Shown here piece by piece: positions 25,860 to 34,519 of a stretch of DNA of 64,000 nt. The notes beneath the pieces are model-generated. The model ran no database searches. It worked only from the letters and a program-made list of their open reading frames with translations, and was not told where the DNA came from. The first letter of the stretch is position 1; each line of letters begins with the position of its first letter. The position numbers and the translations under genes were made by a program. Source of the DNA: Tissierella creatinini (lineage in GTDB: Bacteria > Bacillota > Clostridia > Tissierellales > Tissierellaceae); contig SUSS01000009.1 in assembly GCA_005046945.1 (NCBI GenBank), forward strand, positions 1 to 64,000, read 5' to 3'.

Positions 25860-26804
25860 TTATTTACGAAGTCTTGGGTCTAGTGCATCTCTTAAGCCAT
25901 CGCCTAGTACATTGAAGGCAAACATTATAAGGGATATAAAGAGTGCAGGTATCAATACCTGATAAGCGTTGCCTACAGGAAGCCCTGCTAAGCCTTCATT
26001 TGCCAAACTTCCAAGGCTTGCCTTTGGTGGCTGTATACCCAGTCCTAAGAAGCTTAGGGTTGCTTCGGCAAATATGGCCCTTGGTATAGTAAGTGTTACG
26101 TTTACCAGGATTGGTCCTAGTGTATTTGGAATTATATGTTTTAAGAGTATCCACCCCTTTGTTGCCCCTAGGGATTCTGATGCTAGGGAATACTCGCTTT
26201 CCTTAAGTTGAAGTACTTGACCTCTAACTAGAATGGCCATTGGAACCCATCCTGTCAAGCTCATGGCTAGTATCAGTACAAATAGGGAAGTTCCTGAACC
26301 TTGAGTGGAGAAAACTACAGAAAGAAGTATTACTATGAGCATATAAGGTATACTGTAGATTACTTCTGCAATACGCATCATGATTGCATCAACTTTTCTG
26401 GTAGCCATTCCTGCTATACCCCCATATAGAACTCCTATAAGAAAATCTATTGCTGCTGCCAAGATGCCAATTAAAAGTGAGTATCTTGCACCAAACCAGG
26501 TTCTTGTAAATAAGTCCCTTCCTAAATCATCGGTACCAAACCAATGAATACTGTTGGGATGTATGTTTATTAAGCTATAGTCTTGTTGTCTATAATCAAA
26601 CCCATTTATATAAATACCTATGACAGACATGATTCCCATAAGAACAATAATGATAAGTCCTGTCATGGCTAGTTTGTTCTGTTTTAATCTTCGCCAAACA
26701 TCAGGCCAGTATTTTATACTGGGACGTCTTATTTTTTCAGCATTACGATCTTCTTGTGTTGCCTTTTGAAACATCTCTTTTGAAAATTGAGAATCTGCTT
26801 TCAT
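25860..26804 (-). CDS. oppC: Oligopeptide ABC permease OppC/DppC
   Basis: Membrane channel subunit (314 aa) with a cytoplasmic N-terminal tail, a first membrane segment near 45-67 and five more after about 105. The OppC-type entry IHWFGTDDLGRDLFTR and the EAA loop SESLGATKGWILLKHIIPNT are present. It overlaps oppB by one base. Confidence 0.92.
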   Translation of the reverse strand: MKADSQFSKEMFQKATQEDRNAEKIRRPSIKYWPDVWRRLKQNKLAMTGLIIIVLMGIMSVIGIYINGFDYRQQDYSLINIHPNSIHWFGTDDLGRDLFTRTWFGARYSLLIGILAAAIDFLIGVLYGGIAGMATRKVDAIMMRIAEVIYSIPYMLIVILLSVVFSTQGSGTSLFVLILAMSLTGWVPMAILVRGQVLQLKESEYSLASESLGATKGWILLKHIIPNTLGPILVNVTLTIPRAIFAEATLSFLGLGIQPPKASLGSLANEGLAGLPVGNAYQVLIPALFISLIMFAFNVLGDGLRDALDPRLRK

Positions 26805-27733
26805 TAACGTCCCTCCTTTGTTAGCTTTATTCTTGGATCTATTAACATATATGCAATGTCAACCAATAGTAACATTATGATTAATATTGCAGCATAGAAT
26901 ATAGTCGTGCCCATTATAAGGGTATAATCTCTATTATATATGGATTGTACGAAGAAACGTCCAAGTCCCGGAATACCAAATATCTTTTCAATAACGAAGC
27001 TTCCTACAATAAGGTTTGAAATTGTAGTACCTAATATGGATATTACGGGTAGGATTGCATTTCTTACGGCATGTTTCAGTATTACTGCGGGTTTTGTTAT
27101 ACCTTTTGATTTTGCTGTTTTAATATAGTCCTGTCCTAACACTTCAAGCATGCTGGAACGCATAAGTCTGGCCATAGTAGCCATTGGCATTAGGGCCATT
27201 GCAAAAGATGGAAGGAGTGTATGTTGCCAGGTTCCCCAACCAGCTATAGGAAGCCAACCGACGTTCCTTGCAAGAAACTGTATAAGTATGGTACCCATTA
27301 TAAAGCTAGGTACGGATATACCGATAATTGCTATAATCATTGAAATATAATCTGGAATCTTATTTTGATAAAGTGCCGCAAGAGCCCCAAGTGCAGGTCC
27401 AAAACATAAGGCTATAACCAATGCTTGAAGACCAAGTCTTGCAGATACAGGAAACCCTCTTTCAATCATGTCGTTAACTGTTTCTACCCTTGACTTCATG
27501 GAGTCGCCGAAATCACCTTTTAATAGATTCTTCAAGTAAATTGCATATTGTTCTGTGTACGGCTTGTCCAGACCGTATTTAGCTTGAAGGTTATCATATA
27601 CTGCTTTTGGCATCTTGCCTTCTTGAGCGAAGGGGTTACCTGGGACAGAGTGCATCAATATAAATGTTATGGTTACTACAGCCCATAGTGTAACTAAGGA
27701 CATGCCCAATCTTTTTAAAAGGTACTTTTTCAT
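26804..27733 (-). CDS. oppB: Oligopeptide ABC permease OppB/DppB
   Basis: Membrane channel subunit (309 aa) with six hydrophobic segments. It has the N-terminal signature LKRLGMSLVTLWAVVTITFI, HSVPGNPF and the EAA loop KTAKSKGITKPAVILKHAVRN. It pairs with OppC. A 121-nt gap with two hairpins separates it from oppA upstream. Confidence 0.92.
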   Translation of the reverse strand: MKKYLLKRLGMSLVTLWAVVTITFILMHSVPGNPFAQEGKMPKAVYDNLQAKYGLDKPYTEQYAIYLKNLLKGDFGDSMKSRVETVNDMIERGFPVSARLGLQALVIALCFGPALGALAALYQNKIPDYISMIIAIIGISVPSFIMGTILIQFLARNVGWLPIAGWGTWQHTLLPSFAMALMPMATMARLMRSSMLEVLGQDYIKTAKSKGITKPAVILKHAVRNAILPVISILGTTISNLIVGSFVIEKIFGIPGLGRFFVQSIYNRDYTLIMGTTIFYAAILIIMLLLVDIAYMLIDPRIKLTKEGR

Positions 27734-27799
27734 ATTACCTCTCCTTCATTTGTACTTTAAAATAAACCCAAGATTTGGGTTAAGCTTATTCATAATTCA

Positions 27800-27821
27800 G
27801 GACAGGCATAAATGCCTGCCC
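27800..27821 (-). other. Intercistronic hairpin between oppA and oppB
   Basis: CAGGCAT (27803-27809) pairs with ATGCCTG (27812-27818) and the stem extends with GG/CC outside. A second small hairpin (AACCCAA/TTGGGTT) follows nearer oppB. Such structures commonly keep the binding-protein mRNA more abundant than the rest of the operon. Confidence 0.55.
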
Positions 27822-27854
27822 CGATTATTAATTTTTGTTGTATTAAATCTAGTC

Positions 27855-29636
27855 TTATTGGATATCTGCGTAAGCTAATGTTGGGTAGAATAGTGGAAGT
27901 TTGTGGATTCCTGTTACATTTGGCTTAACAGCATATGGTTGAGTATAGAAGTATATTGGTACTACTGGCATATCTTCCATAAGGATTTTTTCAGCTGCCC
28001 TCATATTGTTAAATCTTACAGTTTGATCGGCAGTTGCCTTTGTTTCAAGGATTAATCTATCATATTCTGGGTTGTTGTAGTTAGCATCGTTAAATGAAGA
28101 ACCTGACCACCATAAGTCTAGCATAGTCATAGGGTCTGAATAGTCACCATTCCAACCAGCTCTTGAGATAGTAAAATCTCCAGCTTTTTCTCTATCAAGT
28201 TTAACCTGGAACTCAACGTTTTCTAATCCAAGGTTGATTCCTAAAGCTGATCTCCACATTTCTTGTGCAGCTTGAGCTATCTTTTTATGAGCTTCTAAAG
28301 TGTTGTAGAGGATTACAAAGTTTGAGTTGTTGAAATCTTCGATTGTCATGCCTTCTTCTTGAAGGCCTTCCTCGAATAATTTCTTACCTTCTTCAACATT
28401 GTAATCCAATAAGCTTCCTACAGTTTCTCTGTATTCTTTTCCTGTTTCATCAACAAGGCCTAGGGGAACTACACCGGTAGCTGCGATTTGTCCGCCTTGA
28501 GCTATCTTTTCAACTATAGTTTGACGGTCAAGAGTCATAGCCAAACCTTTTCTAACCTTTACATTTGTGAAAGGTTTAATTTCGTTATTTAAATTGTAGT
28601 AGTAGGTTCCTACTTGAGCACCGATTGTCAACTCAGGATTCTTTTCTTGAGCCATTTGAGCCGCTACAGCTTGTGGTAGAGTAGCAAGTATATCATATTC
28701 TCCACCTTCATACTTTTGCCATGCAGTATTTTCATCTTCTATGATGTCAAAGTGGATTCCATCTAATTTTATAGAAGCTGTATCGTAGTAAGTTTCACTC
28801 TTTTCTAAATCTATAGTAGCATTGTGTTCCCATGAAACCAACTTGAATGGTCCATTGGATACATGAGTTTCAGGTTCTTTGGCCCATTCCGGATTAGCTT
28901 CAACTACAGTTTTACTTACTGGGAAGTAAGTATAAAAAGCAGTTAAATCTGGAAAATAACCAGTAGGAGTCACTAAAGTAACTTCCAGGGTATAATCATC
29001 TAATGCTTTAATCTTCAGATTTTCCAAGGCAGCTGCTAATCTTTTTTGATATACCATTTCATTAATTTCTTCCTCGGATTTGCCATTTGTATCCAAACCT
29101 TCCAATTCTGAAGGCTCTATTGGATTAGTGATGGTTTTAGTATCATCTTCAGGATCTGGGTAGGTTCCAGGCTTAAGAGTTGAGTTGTATTCTTCGGCAC
29201 CCTTAATATAGTAAAGCTGGAATGCATAGAAAGCTCCCAAATTTGGATCTAAAGCTCTCTTCCAAGAGAATTCAAAATCATGTGCAGTTACTGGATTTCC
29301 ATCTGACCAAATTGCATCTTGGCGAATTTTGAATGTATAGGTTAAGTTATCTTCTGATAATTTATAGCTTTCTGCCATACCTGGGATAACTTTTCCATCT
29401 GCATCATATTTCATAAGGCCTTCAAATGTATTTTCAAGCACCCATGATTCATGTGTTCCTTGAGCTAAAGCAGGGTCTAAGGATCCGGGTTCACTGCTGT
29501 TGTTGGTTCTCAAAATCTTCTTTCCCTTTGTTGGAGTTTCTGAAGGAGTCTCTTCAGGCTTTGGCGTTGAGCATCCTGTAATAACTATTGCCACTACCAG
29601 AAGTAAGCTCATCAACACTAAAAGTTTCTTACTCAT
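27855..29636 (-). CDS. oppA: Oligopeptide-binding lipoprotein OppA
   Basis: Extracellular solute-binding lipoprotein (593 aa) of family 5 (SBP_bac_5). The lipobox is VITGC (Cys near residue 22) followed by a Pro/Glu/Thr linker. Family words are EPGSLDPALAQGTHESWVL, GLMKYDADGKVIPGMAESYK and DAIWSDGNPVTAHDFEFSWKR. Length fits OppA. It is the first structural gene of the importer and lies downstream of, and in line with, a LacI-type regulator, which may control it. Confidence 0.9.
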   Translation of the reverse strand: MSKKLLVLMSLLLVVAIVITGCSTPKPEETPSETPTKGKKILRTNNSSEPGSLDPALAQGTHESWVLENTFEGLMKYDADGKVIPGMAESYKLSEDNLTYTFKIRQDAIWSDGNPVTAHDFEFSWKRALDPNLGAFYAFQLYYIKGAEEYNSTLKPGTYPDPEDDTKTITNPIEPSELEGLDTNGKSEEEINEMVYQKRLAAALENLKIKALDDYTLEVTLVTPTGYFPDLTAFYTYFPVSKTVVEANPEWAKEPETHVSNGPFKLVSWEHNATIDLEKSETYYDTASIKLDGIHFDIIEDENTAWQKYEGGEYDILATLPQAVAAQMAQEKNPELTIGAQVGTYYYNLNNEIKPFTNVKVRKGLAMTLDRQTIVEKIAQGGQIAATGVVPLGLVDETGKEYRETVGSLLDYNVEEGKKLFEEGLQEEGMTIEDFNNSNFVILYNTLEAHKKIAQAAQEMWRSALGINLGLENVEFQVKLDREKAGDFTISRAGWNGDYSDPMTMLDLWWSGSSFNDANYNNPEYDRLILETKATADQTVRFNNMRAAEKILMEDMPVVPIYFYTQPYAVKPNVTGIHKLPLFYPTLAYADIQ

Positions 29637-29760
29637 TAAATTGCCCCCTTTTATATATGTTTTTAAATGCTACTCAATTAAGTGTACCATTTTTTTGGCT
29701 GTTTTTCAAGGTTAATTAAATTAGTAAGATGGCGGTAACATCCTTTAAAATAGGATTGCC

Positions 29761-30783
29761 TTAGGCTATAATATAGTTACTGGAAGCTACTTGGGTACTA
29801 TCCCTAATAATAAGTACAGGTTTGTAGCAATAATGCCTCTTCTCACTAGTATTGGCCACTAATTCTTTTAAAATCTGATTCATATCACGGGCTATCTCTT
29901 TTGTAGGTATTGCTACACTAGTCAGCCTAGGAAATAGGTAATCATAAAGATATGAATTTCCAAAGGCTACAATGGACATGTTTTCAGGAATAATAATGTT
30001 TATTTCATTAGCCTTCTTGTATAAGTTATAGATTATTTGCTCACCCGAAATTAATGCAGCTGTAACATCCTTTCTTAATAGGTGGTCTAATATAGAGGAT
30101 GACTTATTATCTGTATCTATTGCTATTAGGTCCTGGTCAAGCTCTAATTCATAATCTGCCAATGCATTTTTGTATCCCTCAATCCAAAGGTCATTTAACT
30201 TAATATCCCTTTGTTGAGAAATAAAGCTTATTCTTCTATGGCCCAAATCTAAGAGATGCCTTGTTGCAATATATCCTGATTCTATATGGTCCATATTAAG
30301 GGTAGTATAGGGACAACCTATTTCATAACTGCCTGTAACTAAAAATGGAGTGTTGGATTTAGTCAAAATTTGAATTGCTTCATTTGCTATTTGATCCTTA
30401 GACCTATATGAGCCACATAATATAATGGCTTTGACTCCATAATCCAAGAACTTTAAAACAAGTGATTTTTCCTTATTAGGCTCATAATTCGACAAACCTA
30501 ATAGCATATAATTATCCTCTTCAAAATTAGTAATTAATTCTTGGGAAAATTCCCCATAAAAATCTGCATTAATACTAGGAACAATCAATCCAATAATGCC
30601 AAGCTTCTTTGTAACAAGGCTTCTTGATAGCAAATTGGGTCTGTAGTTCATTTCGTTAGCTACTTTTCTAACCAATGTCTTAGTTTCTTCAGAAAATCTA
30701 TTTGGTTTATCATTTAGAACCAAAGAAACGGTTGTTGTAGACACATTACATACTCTTGCGACATCCTTAATGCTAGGCTTCAC
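29761..30783 (-). CDS. LacI-family transcriptional regulator
   Basis: A 340-aa repressor: N-terminal LacI helix-turn-helix (IKDVARVCNVSTTTVSLVLN, about 4-23) with hinge helix (NLLSRSLVTKK) and a periplasmic-binding-protein-like effector domain. It sits between oppA (same strand, 124 nt downstream) and the divergent aminotransferase operon. A LacI-type half-palindrome occurs at 30931-30949 next to the divergent promoter, so it probably represses that operon and perhaps opp. The effector is unknown. Confidence 0.88.
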   Translation of the reverse strand: MKPSIKDVARVCNVSTTTVSLVLNDKPNRFSEETKTLVRKVANEMNYRPNLLSRSLVTKKLGIIGLIVPSINADFYGEFSQELITNFEEDNYMLLGLSNYEPNKEKSLVLKFLDYGVKAIILCGSYRSKDQIANEAIQILTKSNTPFLVTGSYEIGCPYTTLNMDHIESGYIATRHLLDLGHRRISFISQQRDIKLNDLWIEGYKNALADYELELDQDLIAIDTDNKSSSILDHLLRKDVTAALISGEQIIYNLYKKANEINIIIPENMSIVAFGNSYLYDYLFPRLTSVAIPTKEIARDMNQILKELVANTSEKRHYCYKPVLIIRDSTQVASSNYIIA

Positions 30784-30891
30784 TTTTGATACCCCCTTCC
30801 TAATAAGTTATATATAATATATTTCCAAAATTAGACATAACGAACCATAATAAAACAAAATAAATTAAAAAAAAACAAATAATATTATGTA

Positions 30892-30949
30892 TTGACAAAT
30901 ATCAAAAAATATATTATATTAGTTTTAGTTGGTAAACCGATTAACTACC
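30892..30949 (+). promoter_or_regulatory. Promoter and LacI-type operator of the aminotransferase operon
   Basis: Perfect -35 TTGACA (30892-30897), a 17-nt spacer, -10 TATATT (30915-30920). Just downstream GGTAAACCGATTAACTACC (30931-30949) is centred on CG with imperfect dyad symmetry, as in LacI/CcpA-family operators, and covers the likely transcription start. Confidence 0.68.
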
Positions 30950-30970
30950 GACTTAAAAACTGTTGAATTT

Positions 30971-31048
30971 GCCAGTGTATGCTCTAAAAGGGATACCCCC
31001 CAGTATCATTATCCTTTACCAAATGAGCATTTGCACTGGCATTTTTTT
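30971..31048 (+). promoter_or_regulatory. Structured leader with intrinsic terminator (attenuator candidate)
   Basis: One long imperfect hairpin: GCCAGTG (30971-30977)/CACTGGC (31034-31040), GCTC (30981-30984)/GAGC (31025-31028), AAAGG/CCTTT (30987-30991/31013-31017) and GATAC/GTATC (30992-30996/31003-31007) with a C-rich loop. Seven T follow at 31042-31048. It lies between promoter and first gene, so transcripts would end here unless something opens the stem. It matches no riboswitch or T-box consensus that I know. Confidence 0.6.
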
Positions 31049-31103
31049 ATTTGTTGTTGTATATTTTATTTGGTATTGTATATTTTAATAGGAGGATATT
31101 ATT

Positions 31104-32261
31104 ATGGATTCATATATTTCAAATAGATATAAAAACATAGGGGAATCGCTGCTAACTCAGTCTTCTGACCCTAATCTTTTATATCCGGATTTAGTCAACT
31201 TCAGCATAGGTGACCCGGATATACATACAGATGAAATTATAGTTAAAAAAGCATTTGATGATGCATTAAAAGGACATGTCCATTATACTGAGAATCTAGG
31301 TAGGCTTAAGCTTAGAGAGGCAATCGCCAATTACTATTATGAGAGATTTAAGTACAAGACAAGTTCGGATAACATTATGGTTACCACAAGTGGACTTCAT
31401 GCTATGTATCTTGCTATGGAAGCTACCCTTAATGAGGGAGATGAGGTAATAATTCCAACACCTCATTTTAGTCTATATACTGATCAGGTAAAGCTTGCAA
31501 GGGGAATACCGGTATATGTTGAAACCTTTGAAGAAGAAGGCTTCCAATTAAATATTGAGAGATTAGAATCTAAGATTACTGGTAAGACCAGGGCAATATT
31601 ATTGAACACGCCAAATAATCCTACAGGAACATGCTTAAGCAGAAAGAATCTGGAGGACATTGCCGAAGTCGCTAAGAAATATGATTTAATTGTATATGCA
31701 GATGATGTTTATACCATATATAGCTATGAAGAGGAATTTATGCCTATAACGGCCCTAAAGGATATGGGGAAAAGAACTATTTCTATAGGTAGCTTTTCAA
31801 AGGATTATTGCATGACCGGATGGAGAATTGGATACCTTATGGGGAATCCGGAACTAATTAAGGTTGCAGGAAATATTAACGACGCCTTAATCTATTCTGC
31901 CCCTTCTATATCCCAACAGGCGGCATTATATGCTTTGGAACATAGACATGAAATTCAACCTAAGCTAGTTGAACAATTTAAGGAACGAGTTTATTATGCC
32001 TATGAAAGACTTAAAAAGCTTAATAATGTAAGTGTAATGGAGCCAAGGGGAACCTTCTATCTATTTCCAAGCATTAAAGGTACAGGATTGTCTTCAATGG
32101 AGGTAGCAAGAATATTGTTAGAAGAAGCCCATGTCCTAGTAATTCCAGGAAACGCCTTTGGCCAAGCCGGTGAAGGACATATAAGATTGGCATGTACCAT
32201 AGAATTAGATAAGATGAAGGAAGGCTTCGATAGAATGGAAAAACTGGAGATATTTAGGTAA
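31104..32261 (+). CDS. PLP-dependent class I/II aminotransferase
   Basis: Cytoplasmic aminotransferase (385 aa). The fold-type I layout is clear: NFSIGDPD near the N-terminus, TTSGLHAMYLAMEA, LLNTPNNPTGTCLSR, YADDVYTIYSYE and the PLP lysine in SIGSFSKDYCMTGWRIGY, with the substrate-carboxylate Arg in GHIRLACT. The amino donor cannot be read from sequence. It is the first gene after the attenuator-like leader and precedes a 2-hydroxyacid dehydrogenase, which suggests amino acid to keto acid to hydroxy acid fermentation. Confidence 0.9.
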   Translation: MDSYISNRYKNIGESLLTQSSDPNLLYPDLVNFSIGDPDIHTDEIIVKKAFDDALKGHVHYTENLGRLKLREAIANYYYERFKYKTSSDNIMVTTSGLHAMYLAMEATLNEGDEVIIPTPHFSLYTDQVKLARGIPVYVETFEEEGFQLNIERLESKITGKTRAILLNTPNNPTGTCLSRKNLEDIAEVAKKYDLIVYADDVYTIYSYEEEFMPITALKDMGKRTISIGSFSKDYCMTGWRIGYLMGNPELIKVAGNINDALIYSAPSISQQAALYALEHRHEIQPKLVEQFKERVYYAYERLKKLNNVSVMEPRGTFYLFPSIKGTGLSSMEVARILLEEAHVLVIPGNAFGQAGEGHIRLACTIELDKMKEGFDRMEKLEIFR

Positions 32262-32306
32262 GAAGTAAGAGTGAAGACTTAATGAAGAAATAGGGTGATG
32301 ATGTCG

Positions 32307-33320
32307 ATGTCAAAAAAGGTGGTTTTGTGTGGGGTTCCTGGGATGAAGCCTTCAGATATTATCAAAATGGAAGCTTATATTAAGGAAGAGTTTTCTCAAG
32401 TGGACTTTCAATATATAAGTGAACTTGTATTAGAAAAAAGTGAACTCATTAAGGGATGTAAGGATGCTGAAGTCCTCATATCTTGGGATCAGGAAATGGA
32501 TGAGGAAGTATATAGCGCCCTTAATTTGAAGGCATATATAGCAGCCAGTGCAGGATATAATGCAGCTAATGTAGAGGCGGCTATAAAGCATAATGTTGTT
32601 GTAAGCAATGTAAAGGGCTATTGCAGAGAGGAAGTTGCCATTCATTCTGTTATGTTTATTCTGGACTTTGCTAGAAAAGCCCATATTATGGTGCCTTCAG
32701 TAGAGGAGGGCAAATGGGAATTAAGTATTGCAGGAAGTATTAAAAGATTTTCTGAAAGTACAGTAGGCATTCTTGGTCTTGGGTCCATAGGTAGCAAGGT
32801 TGCAGACCTTCTTAAAGGATTTGGAGTTAGGATGATTTCTTGTGATCCCTTTGTTGACTCTGCTGATATGAAGAAATTTGGAGTTGAGAAGGTGGACTTC
32901 GATACCCTAATTGAGAGTTCTGATTATCTGACTATTCATGCTCCTTTGTTGGATTCAACAAGGGGATTAATCGATATAGAAGTATTAAAGAAGATGAAAC
33001 CTTCTTCCTATATTATTAATACTGCAAGAGGTCAAATCATAAATCAAGATGATTTGACCTATGCACTTACCCAAGGAATTATTGCAGGAGCAGGGCTGGA
33101 TGTTTTAGAAAACGAACCTCCTAAGGAATCGGATAGGAAACTGATTGCATTACCAAATGTAAGAGTTACTCCACATTGTGCTTATTTGTCCAATGAAGCT
33201 TCGGATACACAGCTTAGAACTACGGCGGCAGAGGTAGGGAGGATACTGAGGAATGAAAGACCTCTAAATTTGGTGAATCCAGAGATTCTGCCTAACTTAA
33301 AATGGATTGAGAAGAAATAA
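32307..33320 (+). CDS. D-isomer-specific 2-hydroxyacid dehydrogenase
   Basis: NAD-dependent reductase of a 2-keto acid to a D-2-hydroxy acid (337 aa). The Rossmann motif is GILGLGSIGS (about 150-160). Catalytic Arg is in NTARGQIINQ, Glu in DVLENEPP and His in TPHCAYLS. Several starts are possible (GTG 32295, ATG 32298, 32301 and 32307); AGGGTGAT at 32292-32299 suits 32307. It follows the aminotransferase by 45 nt and ends at a clear terminator. Confidence 0.88.
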   Translation: MSKKVVLCGVPGMKPSDIIKMEAYIKEEFSQVDFQYISELVLEKSELIKGCKDAEVLISWDQEMDEEVYSALNLKAYIAASAGYNAANVEAAIKHNVVVSNVKGYCREEVAIHSVMFILDFARKAHIMVPSVEEGKWELSIAGSIKRFSESTVGILGLGSIGSKVADLLKGFGVRMISCDPFVDSADMKKFGVEKVDFDTLIESSDYLTIHAPLLDSTRGLIDIEVLKKMKPSSYIINTARGQIINQDDLTYALTQGIIAGAGLDVLENEPPKESDRKLIALPNVRVTPHCAYLSNEASDTQLRTTAAEVGRILRNERPLNLVNPEILPNLKWIEKK

Positions 33321-33328
33321 GTAATAAG

Positions 33329-33359
33329 AGTAAATCGGGTTAGCCGATTTACTTTTTTT
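33329..33359 (+). terminator. Intrinsic terminator
   Basis: AGTAAATCGG (33329-33338) pairs with CCGATTTACT (33344-33353) and seven T follow. It ends the aminotransferase-dehydrogenase unit. Confidence 0.92.
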
Positions 33360-33412
33360 ATTCCATATAGTAAAGTTTAAATAAGATTAAAAATCAAAGG
33401 GGTGTACGTATT

Positions 33413-34420
33413 ATGGAAAAACGTATTCTTGGGAGAACTAATTTTGAAGTATCCTCTGTAGGTATAGGAGGCATTCCCATTCAGAGGGTAGGTAAGGAGG
33501 AAGCTATTGGAATAATAAGGGAAGCCCTTAATCAGGGAATGAACTTTATAGATACAGCAAGGGCTTATTTAGCCAGTGAAGAGCTCATTGGGCATGCTTT
33601 GGAGGAATTGGGAAGGGATAAGTTTATCCTGGCAACTAAATCTATGGCTAGAACATACGATGGTATCAAGGAAGAATTTCACACCAGTCTTAAACTTTTG
33701 AAGACTGATTATATAGATTTATATCAATTCCATAATGTAAAGTCTAAAGAGGATTATGAAAAGATTATGGGGGAAGGTGGAGCTTACCAAGCTGTTAAGG
33801 ACCTTCAGGCTAAGGGCTTAATAAAGGAAATAGGTATCTCATGCCATACCGTGGATGTACTTGAAATAGCTGTGGAAAGCGATATGTTTTCGACCATTCA
33901 ATTTCCATACAATGCTATTGAAAAGCAGGGAGAGCCAATATTCCAAAGAGCTAAGGAGAAGAATATCGGAGTTATTATAATGAAGCCTCTTGCAGGTGGA
34001 GCAATCTCAAATGGGGAAGCTGCAGTGAGATTTATTCTGGAAAATCCAAATATTTCAGTGGTTATCCCCGGTATGGATTCGGTAAAACAAGTAAATGAAA
34101 ATGCCAGACCAGGAATCGATGGAAGGTCTCTAAATGATGAGGAGAGAAAGCTTCTTGAGGAAGAGGCAGGGACTCTAGGGCAAGAATTTTGCAGAAGATG
34201 TGGATATTGTGGACCTTGCTCAGTGGGGATTGACATTCCTACTAACTTTATAGTAGACGGTTATTTCACCAGATATAATCTTGAGGATTGGGCTAGGTCT
34301 AGATATGAATCCATGGCAGTTAATGCAAAAGACTGCATAGAATGCGGTCAGTGCGAGCCAAGGTGCCCTTATAATCTGCCAATAATAGACATGTTAAAGA
34401 AGGTGGCAAGCCATTATTAA
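33413..34420 (+). CDS. Aldo/keto reductase with C-terminal iron-sulfur (ferredoxin-like) domain
   Basis: A 335-aa protein. Residues about 1-255 form an aldo/keto reductase barrel (FIDTARAY, FILATKSM, IDLYQFHNV, IGISCH, MKPLAGGAI). The C-terminus carries CRRCGYCGPC and CIECGQCEPRCP, eight cysteines enough for two [4Fe-4S] clusters. The usual catalytic Tyr is present in ARAY. Such fusions are common in clostridia and presumably draw electrons from ferredoxin or pass them on; the substrate is unknown. It has its own ribosome-binding site (AAAGGGGTG) between two terminators' worth of neighbours. Confidence 0.88.
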   Translation: MEKRILGRTNFEVSSVGIGGIPIQRVGKEEAIGIIREALNQGMNFIDTARAYLASEELIGHALEELGRDKFILATKSMARTYDGIKEEFHTSLKLLKTDYIDLYQFHNVKSKEDYEKIMGEGGAYQAVKDLQAKGLIKEIGISCHTVDVLEIAVESDMFSTIQFPYNAIEKQGEPIFQRAKEKNIGVIIMKPLAGGAISNGEAAVRFILENPNISVVIPGMDSVKQVNENARPGIDGRSLNDEERKLLEEEAGTLGQEFCRRCGYCGPCSVGIDIPTNFIVDGYFTRYNLEDWARSRYESMAVNAKDCIECGQCEPRCPYNLPIIDMLKKVASHY

Positions 34421-34519
34421 AAGTATGGCACTACAATCGGAACTTAATTAGAGAAAATGTAAGTACAGAAACTCCCTTTCGTGGATTTTATGGGCATACT
34501 TTAATTAGGAGGATAAAAT

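Noticed and set aside
30971..31048. T-box or known riboswitch ahead of the aminotransferase gene
   Set aside because: No T-box antiterminator sequence, specifier arrangement or recognised aptamer core is visible; only a terminator-like hairpin can be supported.
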